A model generated the notes under the pieces. It worked only from the letters and a program-made list of their open reading frames with translations, was not told the DNA's origin and did no database searches. Below, piece after piece: positions 17,838 through 27,050 of a DNA stretch of 64,000 nucleotides. Made by a program: the position numbers and the translations under genes. Positions within the stretch are counted from its first letter, which is position 1. Every line of letters starts with the position of its first letter. Source of the stretch: Lachnospiraceae bacterium (GTDB taxonomy: Bacteria; Bacillota; Clostridia; Lachnospirales; Lachnospiraceae); the NCBI GenBank assembly GCA_017513125.1, contig JAFWDI010000007.1, positions 1 through 64,000 of the forward strand, given 5' to 3'.

Positions 17838-20267
17838 ATGAAAGCATCTCTGGCATGGATCAGACAGTACGTACCGGACCTGAACGTGGGTTATAAGGAG
17901 TTCATGGACGCCATGACGCTCTCCGGAACGAAAGTGGAGTATTACGAGCAGCTGGATAAGAACCTCGAGAAGATCGTGGTCGGGCAGATCGAGAAGATCG
18001 AGAAGCACCCGGACGCGGATAAGCTCGTGGTCTGCCAGGTAAATGTCGGAACGGAGACCGTTCAGATCGTTACCGGAGCGCCGAACATCGTGATCGGCGA
18101 GTCCGAGGGCGCGAAAGTTCCCGTGGTGCTGGACGGCGGCAGAGTTGCCGGCGGCCACGACGGAGGCCCGCTTCCCGAGAACGGCATTAAGATTAAGAAG
18201 GGTAAGCTGCGCGGCGTGGAGTCGTTCGGCATGATGTGCTCGGTCGAGGAACTGGGACAGTCCCGCGACAGTTATCCGCTGGCTCCCGAGAACGGCATCT
18301 ATATCTTCCCCGAGGACACCGAGGTCGGCGCTGACGCGATCGAGGTCTTCGGGCTGCATGACGCGGTCTACGAGTTCGAGATCACCTCGAACCGCGTGGA
18401 TTGCTACAGCATCATCGGCATTGCCCGCGAGGTCGCTGCGACCTTCGGGCTGGATTTCGTGCCGCCGCACCCCGCAAAGACCGGTAATAACGAGGATATC
18501 TCGGATTACGTTTCGGTCGAGGTCGCGGACCGCGATCTGTGCAGACGCTACATGGCGCGCGGCGTGAAGAATATCAGGATCGGCCCGAGCCCCGAGTGGT
18601 TCCAGCGCCTGCTCGCGAAGAACGGACACCGTCCGATCAATAATTTGGTGGACATCACGAACTTCATCCTGGACGAGTACGGTCAGCCGATGCACGCGTT
18701 CGACATGGATCAGATCGCGGGCCGGAAGATCATCGTGAAGCGCGCGGAAGACGGCGACGAGTTCCAGACGCTCGACGGAAAGATGCACACGCTGGATCAC
18801 GACGTGCTGATGATCTGCGACGCCGAGAGAGAGATCGGCCTGGCCGGCATCATGGGCGGCGAAAACTCGAAGGTCACGGACGACGTCACGAAGGTCCTGT
18901 TCGAGTGCGCCTGCTTCGACGGCACGAATAACCGCCTGGCATCGAAGCGGCTGGGCCTGCGCACGGACTCTTCCGCGAAGTATGAGAAGGGCCTTGACCC
19001 GAATAACTGTGAGGAGGCCGTAAACCGCGCCTGCGAGCTCGTCGAGCTGTTCGGCTGCGGCGAAGTCATCGGGGGCGTGATCGATGTGAAGGAAGAACTT
19101 CCGGCGCCGAAACGCATTCCGTTCCGTCCGGACTGGATCAATGCCTTCCTGGGCACGGATATTCCCGAGGCGGATATGCGTGAATATTTCCGCAGGCTGG
19201 AACTGGAAGTCGACGACGAGACCGGCGAGGTGATCGCCCCGACGTTCCGCCAGGATCTCGAGGCGGAGGCGGACATCGCCGAGGAAGTCGCGCGGATGTA
19301 CGGATATGATAACATCCCGACGACTCTCCCGAAGGGTTCGTCGACGATGGGCGGCCTGCCCCTGAACCTGCGCGTGCAGGAGAGACTTCAGGACGTGGCC
19401 GAGTACTGCGGCTTCTCGCAGTCGATGACGTATTCGTTCGAGAGCCCGAAAGTGTACGATAAGCTGCGTCTGCCCGAGGATCATCCTCTGCGGAAGGCTG
19501 TCGTGATCTCGAACCCGCTCGGCGAGGATTTTAGCATCATGCGCACGCTGCCGGTAAACGGCCTGCTGACGTCCCTCGGACGGAATTATAACCGCCGGAA
19601 TAAAGACGTCCGCCTGTATGAGCTCGCGAAGGTCTATATTCCGAAGGCGCTTCCGCTGACGGAGCTGCCCGACGAGCGCGTCATGATGACGCTCGGTTTT
19701 TACGGCGAGGGCGATTTCTTCGATATGAAGGGCGTCGTCGAGGAGATGCTTGTGAAAGTCGGCATGCGAAAAAAGATGACCTGCGAGCCGGGAACGATCC
19801 CGTTCCTGCATCCGGGCCGCCAGGCGGATATCTTCTACGAAGGCGACCGCATCGGATATCTCGGAGAACTGCATCCCGAGACCGCGGACGCGTATGAGAT
19901 CGGCGGGAGAGCGTACATTGCCGTGCTCGACACCGGGAAACTCATGGAACACATCGACCTCGGCGTGACCTACGAAGGACTGGCGATGTACCCCGAGATC
20001 AGCCGCGATCTGAGCATGCTCATGGATTCGAAGATCCGAGTCGGCGTGATCGAAGAGGTGATCGAGAAGTACGCGGGACCGTATCTCGAGTCCTACCGGC
20101 TGTTCGACGTCTACGAGGGCGAACGCCTCGGCGAAGGAAAGAAGTCCGTCGCGTATAATCTCGTGTTCCGCGCGAAGGATCGCACGCTGGAGGACGCGGA
20201 CGTATCCGTTCCGATCGCGAAGATCCTGGAGGAACTGGAAAAGCTCGGAATCGAACTGCGCAAATAA
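17838..20267 (+). CDS. pheT: Phenylalanine--tRNA ligase beta subunit
   Basis: An 809-residue subunit with the standard domain order: an N-terminal tRNA-binding OB domain (about 40-155), B3/B4 editing domain (about 215-390), B5 domain, catalytic-like core, and the C-terminal anticodon-binding FDX-ACB domain (about 715-809, starting YEGLAMYPEISRDLSML). Ribosome site AGGAGGTGAGCGG. It forms the heterotetramer with PheS and is translated from the same message. Confidence 0.97.
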   Translation: MKASLAWIRQYVPDLNVGYKEFMDAMTLSGTKVEYYEQLDKNLEKIVVGQIEKIEKHPDADKLVVCQVNVGTETVQIVTGAPNIVIGESEGAKVPVVLDGGRVAGGHDGGPLPENGIKIKKGKLRGVESFGMMCSVEELGQSRDSYPLAPENGIYIFPEDTEVGADAIEVFGLHDAVYEFEITSNRVDCYSIIGIAREVAATFGLDFVPPHPAKTGNNEDISDYVSVEVADRDLCRRYMARGVKNIRIGPSPEWFQRLLAKNGHRPINNLVDITNFILDEYGQPMHAFDMDQIAGRKIIVKRAEDGDEFQTLDGKMHTLDHDVLMICDAEREIGLAGIMGGENSKVTDDVTKVLFECACFDGTNNRLASKRLGLRTDSSAKYEKGLDPNNCEEAVNRACELVELFGCGEVIGGVIDVKEELPAPKRIPFRPDWINAFLGTDIPEADMREYFRRLELEVDDETGEVIAPTFRQDLEAEADIAEEVARMYGYDNIPTTLPKGSSTMGGLPLNLRVQERLQDVAEYCGFSQSMTYSFESPKVYDKLRLPEDHPLRKAVVISNPLGEDFSIMRTLPVNGLLTSLGRNYNRRNKDVRLYELAKVYIPKALPLTELPDERVMMTLGFYGEGDFFDMKGVVEEMLVKVGMRKKMTCEPGTIPFLHPGRQADIFYEGDRIGYLGELHPETADAYEIGGRAYIAVLDTGKLMEHIDLGVTYEGLAMYPEISRDLSMLMDSKIRVGVIEEVIEKYAGPYLESYRLFDVYEGERLGEGKKSVAYNLVFRAKDRTLEDADVSVPIAKILEELEKLGIELRK

Positions 20268-20268
20268 C

Positions 20269-20297
20269 TTGCGCATCTATTTCGGGTATGCTAAAAT
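20269..20297 (+). promoter_or_regulatory. secG promoter
   Basis: TTGCGC (20269-20274), 17 bases, TAAAAT (20292-20297), with TG one base before the -10 (TATGCTAAAAT). The -35 box begins right after the pheT stop codon. Confidence 0.75.
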
Positions 20298-20351
20298 AAA
20301 CCCTCGCGTGGACCTGTTCCGCGTTAATTCTTGTAGATCAGGAGAGATATC

Positions 20352-20594
20352 ATGGTAGTGCTCCGAATTATACTGACGATCGTTTTCATTATCTGCGCCG
20401 TCGCGCTGGCTGTCATCATACTGATGCAGAAAGGCAAAAAGGCGGGACTCACAGGCTCCATTGCGGGAGGAAGCGCGGATACTTACTGGAGTAAGAATAA
20501 GAGCCGGTCATCCGAAGGAAAGCTCGACTTTTTCACGAAGATCGGAGTTGCGGTTTTTATCATATTGGCTCTTTTAATTAATATCATCCTGTGA
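20352..20594 (+). CDS. secG: Preprotein translocase subunit SecG
   Basis: An 80-residue membrane protein with two helices (about 5-24 and 55-78) joined by a Gly/Ser-rich cytosolic loop (AGLTGSIAGGSADTYWSKNKSRSSEGKLDFFTK). The loop and the LMQKGKKAG motif are diagnostic. It assists SecYE in protein export. It lies upstream of smpB, a common clostridial order, though the rnr gene often found between them is missing here. Ribosome site AGGAGAG. Confidence 0.93.
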   Translation: MVVLRIILTIVFIICAVALAVIILMQKGKKAGLTGSIAGGSADTYWSKNKSRSSEGKLDFFTKIGVAVFIILALLINIIL

Positions 20595-20600
20595 TATAAT
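20592..20600 (+). promoter_or_regulatory. smpB promoter (extended -10)
   Basis: TGA-TATAAT, with TATAAT at 20595-20600, overlaps the secG stop codon region. A weak -35, TTTTAA, is 17 bases upstream at 20572-20577. Confidence 0.6.
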
Positions 20601-20613
20601 ATCAGTCAGAGAG

Positions 20614-20664
20614 TCCCATCTCTTTGCGCATATGCTCATCGTCCGAGTGCGTGGGGAGGTGGGA
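20614..20664 (+). promoter_or_regulatory. Leader hairpin of smpB
   Basis: TCCCATCTC (20614-20622) pairs with GAGGTGGGA (20656-20664) with one G-U pair, and GCGCA/TGCGT pairs inside it. TTTATTTAT follows, so it could be an attenuator. About 70 further bases precede the smpB start. Confidence 0.5.
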
Positions 20665-20737
20665 TTTATTTATATATTGCGGTATTGTTCCGGGCGCCGG
20701 AAGTGCGGATCGTGCCGCGATCACGAAAAGTCGGACC

Positions 20738-21202
20738 ATGGCGAAAGACAGTATCAAGCTCATCGCAAATAATAAAAAAGCCTATCACGATTACTTCATC
20801 GAGGACACTTATGAGGCAGGCATCAGCCTGACGGGGACCGAGGTGAAGTCTCTTCGTATGGGGAAGTGCAATATTAAAGAGTCGTACATCCGTTCCGAGC
20901 ACGGTGAGATCTTTATTTACGGCATGCACATCAGCCCCTACGAGAAGGGAAATATCTTTAACCGGGATCCGCTCCGTGTCCGGAAGCTGCTGCTTCATGC
21001 CCGCGAGATTCGTAAGATCACTGCCGGAGCCCAGCAGCAGGGCTACACGATCATGCCGCTGAAGGTCTACCTGAAAGGGAGTCTCGTGAAAGTCGAGATC
21101 GGTCTTGCGAAGGGTAAGAAACTGTACGACAAACGCGATTCGATCGCGAAAAAGGACATGCGCCGCGAAGCGGAGCGCGCTTTAAAGGAAAGGAATCGAT
21201 GA
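20738..21202 (+). CDS. smpB: SsrA-binding protein SmpB
   Basis: A 154-residue protein that binds tmRNA and brings it to stalled ribosomes. The start at 20738 gives the usual N-terminus [31 protein letters not shown]; the longer frame from 20624 runs through the leader hairpin and is unlikely. The beta-barrel motifs [12 protein letters not shown] and GMHISPY are present, as is the Lys-rich C-terminal tail. Its TGA overlaps the ATG of the next gene (ATGA), so the ferredoxin oxidoreductase operon may be partly co-translated with it. No ssrA gene was found in the window. Confidence 0.95.
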   Translation: MAKDSIKLIANNKKAYHDYFIEDTYEAGISLTGTEVKSLRMGKCNIKESYIRSEHGEIFIYGMHISPYEKGNIFNRDPLRVRKLLLHAREIRKITAGAQQQGYTIMPLKVYLKGSLVKVEIGLAKGKKLYDKRDSIAKKDMRREAERALKERNR

Positions 21203-21780
21203 TGAAAGACACTCTGGAGATCCGCTGGCACGGCCGGGGAGGGCAGGGGGCGAAGACAGCCGCGCTGCTTCTGGCCGATGTGGCATTTTCCGACGGATTT
21301 TATGTACAGGGATTTCCCGAGTACGGTCCTGAACGCATGGGCGCGCCTATTACGGCGTATAACCGGCTTTCCCGGAATGTGCTGCGCTCGCATTCGAACA
21401 TTTATTATCCCGATGTGGTCGTGGTCGTGGACGAGAGCCTGATCGGTCCCGTCGACGTGACCGCCGGTCTGAAGGAAGACGGTGTGATCATCGTGAACAG
21501 CGAGCACAGCCCCGAGGAGGTCCGTGCGGAGTTCGCCGGATATGAAGGCGCACTGTATATTATCGACGCAAAGGCGGTTTCCGAGCGGAACATCGGAAAG
21601 AACATGCCGAACACTCCGCTCCTTTCGAGCGTGGTGAAGGTGACCGGCCTCCTGTCGAAGGAGTCGTTTTTTGCGAACATGGAGGGTTCGTTTTTCCATA
21701 AGTTCGCCGCAAAGCCCGAGGTCCTCGAGGGAAATATGAGTGCCCTGAAAGAAGCGTGGGAGGAGGTCGCGGAAGCATGA
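21199..21780 (+). CDS. porC: 2-oxoacid:ferredoxin oxidoreductase, gamma subunit
   Basis: A 193-residue subunit (192 if the second ATG at 21202 is used). [23 protein letters not shown] is the hallmark of POR/VOR gamma chains, followed by [14 protein letters not shown]. In the whole enzyme this part contacts CoA and the other subunits. It is the first gene of a C-D-A-B set, each overlapping or closely following the previous one. Whether the substrate is pyruvate or a branched-chain 2-oxoacid cannot be decided from sequence, so the symbol is provisional. Confidence 0.88.
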   Translation: MMKDTLEIRWHGRGGQGAKTAALLLADVAFSDGFYVQGFPEYGPERMGAPITAYNRLSRNVLRSHSNIYYPDVVVVVDESLIGPVDVTAGLKEDGVIIVNSEHSPEEVRAEFAGYEGALYIIDAKAVSERNIGKNMPNTPLLSSVVKVTGLLSKESFFANMEGSFFHKFAAKPEVLEGNMSALKEAWEEVAEA

Positions 21781-22073
21781 TCGAGAACCGTATGGAGGGG
21801 ATAAACGAAAAGAGCCCCTGGCAGGATATGACGGTCGGCGGCGTGGTTCTGGCCGGCGGAAACTCGGTGGAGTTTCTGACCGGGGACTGGCGCACGCAGA
21901 CGCCCGTGTGGCACCCGGAGAAGTGTAAGCAGTGCCTGATGTGCTTCCCTTACTGCCCGGACAGTTCGATCCCCGTGCAGGACAGAAAGCGCCTCGATTT
22001 CGATCTGGATCACTGCAAGGGCTGCGGTATCTGCGCCGCGGTCTGTCCGTTCGACGCGATCGAGATCCGATAA
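21777..22073 (+). CDS. porD: 2-oxoacid:ferredoxin oxidoreductase, delta subunit (2x[4Fe-4S])
   Basis: A 98-residue ferredoxin-like subunit. Two clusters are marked by CKQCLMCFPYCPD and CKGCGICAAVCP. The ATG at 21777 overlaps the gamma stop codon (ATGA) and has GGAGGAGG upstream; the earlier frame start at 21756 would lack this. It passes electrons from the thiamine site to external ferredoxin. Confidence 0.9.
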   Translation: MIENRMEGINEKSPWQDMTVGGVVLAGGNSVEFLTGDWRTQTPVWHPEKCKQCLMCFPYCPDSSIPVQDRKRLDFDLDHCKGCGICAAVCPFDAIEIR

Positions 22074-22084
22074 GGAGGGCTTTT

Positions 22085-23266
22085 ATGAGTAAAAAAGACA
22101 GATTATCGGGCAATGAAGCCGTCGCGAACGCGATCCGCCAGATCGATCCTGACGTGATCGCGGCGTTTCCGATCACGCCTTCGACGGAGATTCCGCAGTA
22201 TGTGTCCTCGTTTAAGGCGCAGGGGAAGCTGACGAGCGAGTTCATTACCGTTGAGAGCGAGCACAGCTCGATCTCTGCGGCAGCGGGAGCCGAGGCAGCG
22301 GGCGTGCGGGCCATGACGGCGACGAGTTCGGCGGGTTTCGCGCTGATGCATGAGATGCTCTATGTGGTCTCGTCTGACCGCCTTCCGGTCGTTATGGCGG
22401 TGGTGAACCGCGCACTGTCCGGCCCGATCAATATCAATAACGATCATTCCGACTCCATGGGTTCCCGGGACGCGGGCTGGATCCAGCTGTATTCCGAGAA
22501 CGCACAGGAAGCCTATGATAACATGCTGATGGCACACCGCATCGCGGAGCATCCGGATGTGATGCTGCCGCTGATGGTCTGCCAGGACGGTTTTATCACG
22601 AGCCACGGCGTGGAGAACATCGTGCTCGAGGATGACGAGACCGTAAAGGGCTTCGTCGGCGAATACCGCCCGGACGAGCATCTGTTGGATCCCGAGCGGC
22701 CGATCGGCGTGGGTCCTTACGGCGTGAGCCCGTACTACATGGAGATGAAGCGCGGTCAGACCGAGGCGATGTGCCGTGCGGAAGCGGTCATCGAAGAGGT
22801 CTCCCGGGAGTTCGGCGAACTCACCGGCAGGGAATACGGTCTGTTCGAGGAGTATCGCATGGACGACGCCGAACTGGGCGTACTCTGCATCGGTTCCTCG
22901 GCGGGCACGGGCAAGGACGCGGTCGATATGCTGCGCGCACGCGGCGTAAAGGCCGGCCTCGTGAAGCTGCGCGTGTTCCGTCCGTTTCCCGCGGCGAAGC
23001 TTGCGTCGGCGCTGAAGGGGCTGAAGGCATTGGCGATCATGGATAAGACCGACAGCTTCAGCGCACAGGGCGGCCCGCTTGGCGCGGAAGTGCGCTCGGC
23101 GCTGTACCAGACCGGCGTGATCGTACCGGCAGTGAACTATGTGTACGGCCTCGGCGGCAGAGACGTGAGAGTGGAGACCTTCGAGGAGATCTTTGCGGAA
23201 CTGGAGAAGATCGCTGACGGTGCGCCGGCGGAGGCATTCCGCTACATCGGCGTGCGGGAACGCTGA
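22085..23266 (+). CDS. porA: 2-oxoacid:ferredoxin oxidoreductase, alpha subunit
   Basis: A 393-residue subunit starting at the ATG with AAGGAGGG before it. It has the domain I pyrimidine-binding features AFPITPSTEIPQ, VESEHSSISAAAGAEAAG and ATSSAGFALMHEML, then NRALSGPININNDHSDSM, and a C-terminal CoA-binding-type domain II with LRVFRPFP and ALAIMDKTDSF. With the beta chain it builds the thiamine diphosphate site. Size and order match four-subunit PorGDAB enzymes of Thermotoga and archaea. Confidence 0.9.
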   Translation: MSKKDRLSGNEAVANAIRQIDPDVIAAFPITPSTEIPQYVSSFKAQGKLTSEFITVESEHSSISAAAGAEAAGVRAMTATSSAGFALMHEMLYVVSSDRLPVVMAVVNRALSGPININNDHSDSMGSRDAGWIQLYSENAQEAYDNMLMAHRIAEHPDVMLPLMVCQDGFITSHGVENIVLEDDETVKGFVGEYRPDEHLLDPERPIGVGPYGVSPYYMEMKRGQTEAMCRAEAVIEEVSREFGELTGREYGLFEEYRMDDAELGVLCIGSSAGTGKDAVDMLRARGVKAGLVKLRVFRPFPAAKLASALKGLKALAIMDKTDSFSAQGGPLGAEVRSALYQTGVIVPAVNYVYGLGGRDVRVETFEEIFAELEKIADGAPAEAFRYIGVRER

Positions 23267-23279
23267 AGGGAGGTCCGAT

Positions 23280-24212
23280 ATGGCTTATAATCTGAAAGAA
23301 TGGTCGGACAGACCCGAACGTTTCGTTGCCGGACACCGCATGTGCGCGGGCTGCGGCAGCCCGATCACGATGCGCGCGGTGCTCCGTGCCGTGCACCCCG
23401 AGGATCACGCGGTCGTGACCTGCGCGACCAGCTGCCTGGAGGTCGCGTCCGTGACTTATCCTTACAGCTCATGGACCGACAGTTATATTCACACAGCGTT
23501 CGAGAATTCGGCCGCGACCTGCTCCGGCGTGGAGGCCGCCTACCGTGCGCTGAAGAAGAAGGGGAAGATCGAGGGAGAGTATAAGTTCATCACCTTCGGC
23601 GGCGACGGCGGTACTTATGATATCGGCTTCCAGTCATTGTCCGGCGCGATGGAGCGCGGAACGGACATGGTCTACGTCTGTTATGACAATGAAGCCTACA
23701 TGAACACCGGCATCCAGCGTTCCTCCTCGACCCCGAAGTACGCGGATACGACGACGACTGCCGTCGGTCCCGAGAACGACGGAAAGCAGCAGTATAAGAA
23801 GGATCTGACGAAGATCATGGCTGCGCATCATATTCCTTATGTGGCGCAGACGACTTTTATCACGAACCTGCGCGATCTGCATACGAAGGCGGAACGCGCG
23901 ATCTACACGAAGGGACCGGCGTTCCTGAACGTCATGTCCCCGTGCCCGCGCGGCTGGCGCTATGAGGCTTCGCAGATCGGCGAGATCTGTAAGGCTGCGG
24001 TCGAAACCTGCGTCTGGCCGCTGTTCGAAGTCATCCGCGGCGAGTGGATCCTGAACTACCGTCCGGGCTATAAACAGCCGGTCGAGGAGTATCTGCGCAT
24101 GCAGGGCAGATTTAAGCACCTGTTCACGCCGGAAAACGAGCACCTGATCGCCGAGATCCAGGAGGATGTGGACGCGCGCTGGGAAGAGCTGCTGGAGCTC
24201 TGCGAAAAATGA
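23280..24212 (+). CDS. porB: 2-oxoacid:ferredoxin oxidoreductase, beta subunit
   Basis: A 310-residue thiamine-diphosphate subunit. HRMCAGCGSPI and a later Cys in CATSC are cluster ligands; GGDGGTYDIGFQS followed by CYDNEAYMNTGIQ is the Mg-thiamine motif (GDG ... N). The N-terminal Cys pattern CAGCG and the third Cys near residue 217 (SPCPRGW) are typical of POR beta. It closes the operon; a terminator follows 36 bases later. Ribosome site GGGAGG. Confidence 0.91.
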   Translation: MAYNLKEWSDRPERFVAGHRMCAGCGSPITMRAVLRAVHPEDHAVVTCATSCLEVASVTYPYSSWTDSYIHTAFENSAATCSGVEAAYRALKKKGKIEGEYKFITFGGDGGTYDIGFQSLSGAMERGTDMVYVCYDNEAYMNTGIQRSSSTPKYADTTTTAVGPENDGKQQYKKDLTKIMAAHHIPYVAQTTFITNLRDLHTKAERAIYTKGPAFLNVMSPCPRGWRYEASQIGEICKAAVETCVWPLFEVIRGEWILNYRPGYKQPVEEYLRMQGRFKHLFTPENEHLIAEIQEDVDARWEELLELCEK

Positions 24213-24221
24213 CATAATGCA

Positions 24222-24250
24222 TTGACAAACCATTTCACGGATCGTATGAT
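24222..24250 (+). promoter_or_regulatory. Promoter of the helicase gene
   Basis: TTGACA (24222-24227), 17 bases, TATGAT (24245-24250). Its -10 box runs into the 5' arm of the upstream operon's terminator. Confidence 0.85.
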
Positions 24251-24282
24251 CCCGTTTGCGGAAAGGCAGACGGGATCTTTTT
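24248..24282 (+). terminator. por operon terminator
   Basis: GATCCCGT (24248-24255) pairs perfectly with ACGGGATC (24270-24277), followed by TTTTT. Confidence 0.85.
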
Positions 24283-26064
24283 ATGATCTGGAACAGAGAA
24301 CAGAAAGCGGCGGTCCTGCATCGGGACGGCCCATGTCTCGTGCTGGCCGGTCCGGGCTCGGGAAAGACCGCTGTAATCACCGCACGCGCGGCTGAACTCG
24401 TGAAAGGCGGCGTAAAGCCGGAACAGATCCTCGTGCTGACATTTACCAGAGCTGCCGCGGAGGAGATGCGGGAACGCTATTCGGAGGCATATCCCGGTGA
24501 TTCGTTCTCCGGCGTCACATTCTCGACGTTTCATGCACTGTGTTTTTCGGTTTTGAAGAAAGAAGGACTGTGCGGTCCGGACGCACTCGTGACCGCGGAG
24601 GAAAAGAGACGCGCTGCGGCACAGGCAGTCCGCGAATATGCTGAAACGGATGATCCGCAGGAGCGCCGGAGGCTGCTGCGGAAAGTGCTGGAGACGGATG
24701 CGAAGCCGGTCGATGATCCCGGGGCGGACGACGATCCGGTGATCCGATGCCTGACGCAGCGTTATCGCGAGTCGCTGCGCTCCGCCGGAAAGATCGACTT
24801 TCATGATATGGTGCGCGGATGTCTGGAGCTGTTTTCCCGGGACCGTGCGGCGCTGGAGCGCGTGCGCGCGCGTTTTGCTTATGTGATGGTGGATGAAGCG
24901 CAGGACATGAGCCGGGAACAGCTTCGTGCCGCGGAACTGCTGGCAGGCCCGCAGGCGAACATTTTTGTGGTGGGAGACGATGACCAGTCCATCTACGGCT
25001 TCAGAGGGGTAAGCCCCCGAAACATGGCAGAGGCCGCGCAGCGCTGGAAGGATACGCGTGTGATCCGTCTTTCGGTGAATTACCGCTCGGTTCCGGCTGT
25101 GACCGAAGCGGCGGGCAGGCTGATCCGCCATAACCGGGACCGGTTCGCCAAAACCGTCCGGCCGTTCCGTACAGTTTCCGGAGAAGAGGCGGTTAGCCTT
25201 CGGATATTCCGGGACGAACACGAGGAAGCAGAGCGGATCGCCGGGGAAATCCTCGGTATGAGAGATACGGATGTTCCCCTGTCTGAGATCGCGGTGCTCT
25301 GCAGGACATCAGGCAGGCTTCGCCTGCTGTTCCGGGCACTTGCGGAGCGCGGCATTCCATGCATCGGTACGGACGATCCCTGCCGCGGACTGCGGGGACA
25401 GGTTCAAAAAGATCTTGATGCGTTTGCCGGCCTGGCGGAGGAGATGAGGCGCTCCGGGACATGGAACAGCGCCGACCTGAAGCATGCCCTGTATGCGCTG
25501 CCCGCGGGGCTGTATGCTGCCGGGGCCGGGGAAGGTAAGATCGATCCGCGGCGATGGCAGGAGAGCTTTCGGGACGACGCGGATCTTTTCGGGAAAGCGT
25601 CGCGCTTTATTCGCGATATCCGCGCGCTGATGCGGATGGACCGCGGGGCAATGCCGTCCTATATCTGCCATGCCATGGGATATCACGGGAGACTGCGCGG
25701 ACTCTGCGAAAAAAGCGGCGCGTCCGTGCTGCAGGCGCGGCAGCTGCTGGCCGAGTGGGCGGACGGCCGCGGCGAAATGCCGGATCACGCGGAAACATCC
25801 GCCGGCGTGCATCTTATCACGATGCATGCGGCGAAAGGCCTGGAGTTTCACACCGTGTTTCTGCCGTCGCTGAACGAGGGCGTGATACCTCACAGCAGCG
25901 CGAAGTCGGCGGAAGCCATTGAGGAAGATCGACGGCTGATGTACGTCGCGGTCACCAGGGCGAAGGACTGTCTGCGGCTCTCATGTGTGCGCACGCTGCA
26001 TGCACATCATCCCGCACCTTCGAGGTTCCTGAAAGAGATGCTGGGCACGAAGGCGGAACTGTGA
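24283..26064 (+). CDS. UvrD/Rep-family ATP-dependent DNA helicase
   Basis: A superfamily 1A helicase of 593 residues, shorter than PcrA/UvrD (about 720). All motifs are present: I AGPGSGKT, Ia LTFTRAAAEEM, II VMVDEAQDM, III VGDDDQSIYGFRG, IV SVNYRS, V TMHAAKGLEFHTVFLPSLNEGVIP and VI LMYVAVTRAKD. Subdomain 2B is reduced. The ATG at 24283 gives the family-like start MIWNREQKAAV; a TTG at 24256 is in frame but sits in the terminator loop. It has its own consensus promoter. A repair or replication-conflict role is likely, but which paralogue it represents is unclear. Confidence 0.88.
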   Translation: MIWNREQKAAVLHRDGPCLVLAGPGSGKTAVITARAAELVKGGVKPEQILVLTFTRAAAEEMRERYSEAYPGDSFSGVTFSTFHALCFSVLKKEGLCGPDALVTAEEKRRAAAQAVREYAETDDPQERRRLLRKVLETDAKPVDDPGADDDPVIRCLTQRYRESLRSAGKIDFHDMVRGCLELFSRDRAALERVRARFAYVMVDEAQDMSREQLRAAELLAGPQANIFVVGDDDQSIYGFRGVSPRNMAEAAQRWKDTRVIRLSVNYRSVPAVTEAAGRLIRHNRDRFAKTVRPFRTVSGEEAVSLRIFRDEHEEAERIAGEILGMRDTDVPLSEIAVLCRTSGRLRLLFRALAERGIPCIGTDDPCRGLRGQVQKDLDAFAGLAEEMRRSGTWNSADLKHALYALPAGLYAAGAGEGKIDPRRWQESFRDDADLFGKASRFIRDIRALMRMDRGAMPSYICHAMGYHGRLRGLCEKSGASVLQARQLLAEWADGRGEMPDHAETSAGVHLITMHAAKGLEFHTVFLPSLNEGVIPHSSAKSAEAIEEDRRLMYVAVTRAKDCLRLSCVRTLHAHHPAPSRFLKEMLGTKAEL

Positions 26065-26107
26065 TAACATCGGGAACGGTAAGATCGACGATCCGGGAGG
26101 GAAGAGC

Positions 26108-26950
26108 ATGACAGCAGGAAAGATCCGTATCGTGACCGCGTTCTGGTTCAGTGCGACCGGGACTACGCGGAAGGTCTGCGAGACCGTGGCCCGCGCCGCG
26201 GCGGCTGCGCTGGAGGCGGAATATGCGTCCAGGAGTTTTAACGCCCCGGAGTCCCGGAAACAGGAATATCGTTTCGGACCGGACGAACTGGTCGCTTTCG
26301 GGCTTCCGACGTATGCGGGCCGTATTCCGAACCTGATGCTGCCGTTCGTGAGGGACTGCGTGAAGGGAGAGCGGACGCCGGCGGTTCCGGTGGTCCTGTA
26401 CGGAAACCGGGATTTTGACGACGCCCTGATCGAGCTGCGCGACGTTCTGGCCGGTAACGGATTCGTTCCGATCGCTGCGGGCGCGTTCGTCGGTGAGCAT
26501 GCGTTTTCGCGCACGCTCGGAGCGGGCAGGCCCGACGCGGAGGATCTGAGAGAGGCGGAAGGCCTGGCGGCATTGGCAGCGAAGCGTATTCGTGTCTCGG
26601 AAAAGGAAGGACTTCCGGAAAGACCGGTCGAAGTTGCGGGATGCGAGCCCCTCCGTCCGTACTATACGCCCAGGGACCGCTTCGGCGGCCCGATCGATAT
26701 CCGAAAGGTAAAGCCGAAGACCGACCCGGAACGATGTGTCCGCTGCGGGCTCTGCGCAGCAGTCTGTCCCATGGGATCGATCGATCCGGAAGACGTGAGC
26801 GCGGTCACGGGCGTGTGCATCAAATGCTGCGCGTGTGTGAAACGGTGCCCGAACGGCGCCAAATACTTCGATGACGAGGGCTGGCTGTATCACCGGTCGG
26901 AGCTCGAGGAACTTTACGGGGACAAAAGAGCGGAAAACCGCTGCTTCTGA
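26108..26950 (+). CDS. EFR1-family flavodoxin-ferredoxin protein
   Basis: A 280-residue fusion. The N-terminal flavodoxin-like part has the FMN phosphate loop FSATGTT (residues about 15-21) and GLPTYAGRIPN. The C-terminal part holds two [4Fe-4S] sites: CVRCGLCAAVCP and CIKCCACVKRCP. EFR1 proteins are common in clostridia and are thought to act as cytosolic electron carriers, but their partners are mostly unknown. It follows the helicase gene by 43 bases with a GGGAGGG site and ends before a bidirectional terminator. Confidence 0.88.
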   Translation: MTAGKIRIVTAFWFSATGTTRKVCETVARAAAAALEAEYASRSFNAPESRKQEYRFGPDELVAFGLPTYAGRIPNLMLPFVRDCVKGERTPAVPVVLYGNRDFDDALIELRDVLAGNGFVPIAAGAFVGEHAFSRTLGAGRPDAEDLREAEGLAALAAKRIRVSEKEGLPERPVEVAGCEPLRPYYTPRDRFGGPIDIRKVKPKTDPERCVRCGLCAAVCPMGSIDPEDVSAVTGVCIKCCACVKRCPNGAKYFDDEGWLYHRSELEELYGDKRAENRCF

Positions 26951-26976
26951 CGATTTTAGATCTCATTTCAGAAATA

Positions 26977-27015
26977 AAAGAAGGACGCACACGGCTTATG
27001 TGTACGTCCTTCTTT
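26977..27015. terminator. Bidirectional terminator between convergent genes
   Basis: AAAGAAGGACG pairs with CGTCCTTCTTT, with CACA/TGTG extending the stem. It has A- and T-rich edges on both sides and serves the EFR1 gene (+) and the XRE operon (-). Confidence 0.9.
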
Positions 27016-27050
27016 ATATCCGTTTATATGCGAAGCCGGCGATATCCGCG

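Noticed and set aside
20624..20737. Extended N-terminus for SmpB
   Set aside because: The extra 38 codons cover the leader hairpin and do not resemble SmpB; the ATG at 20738 gives the normal start.
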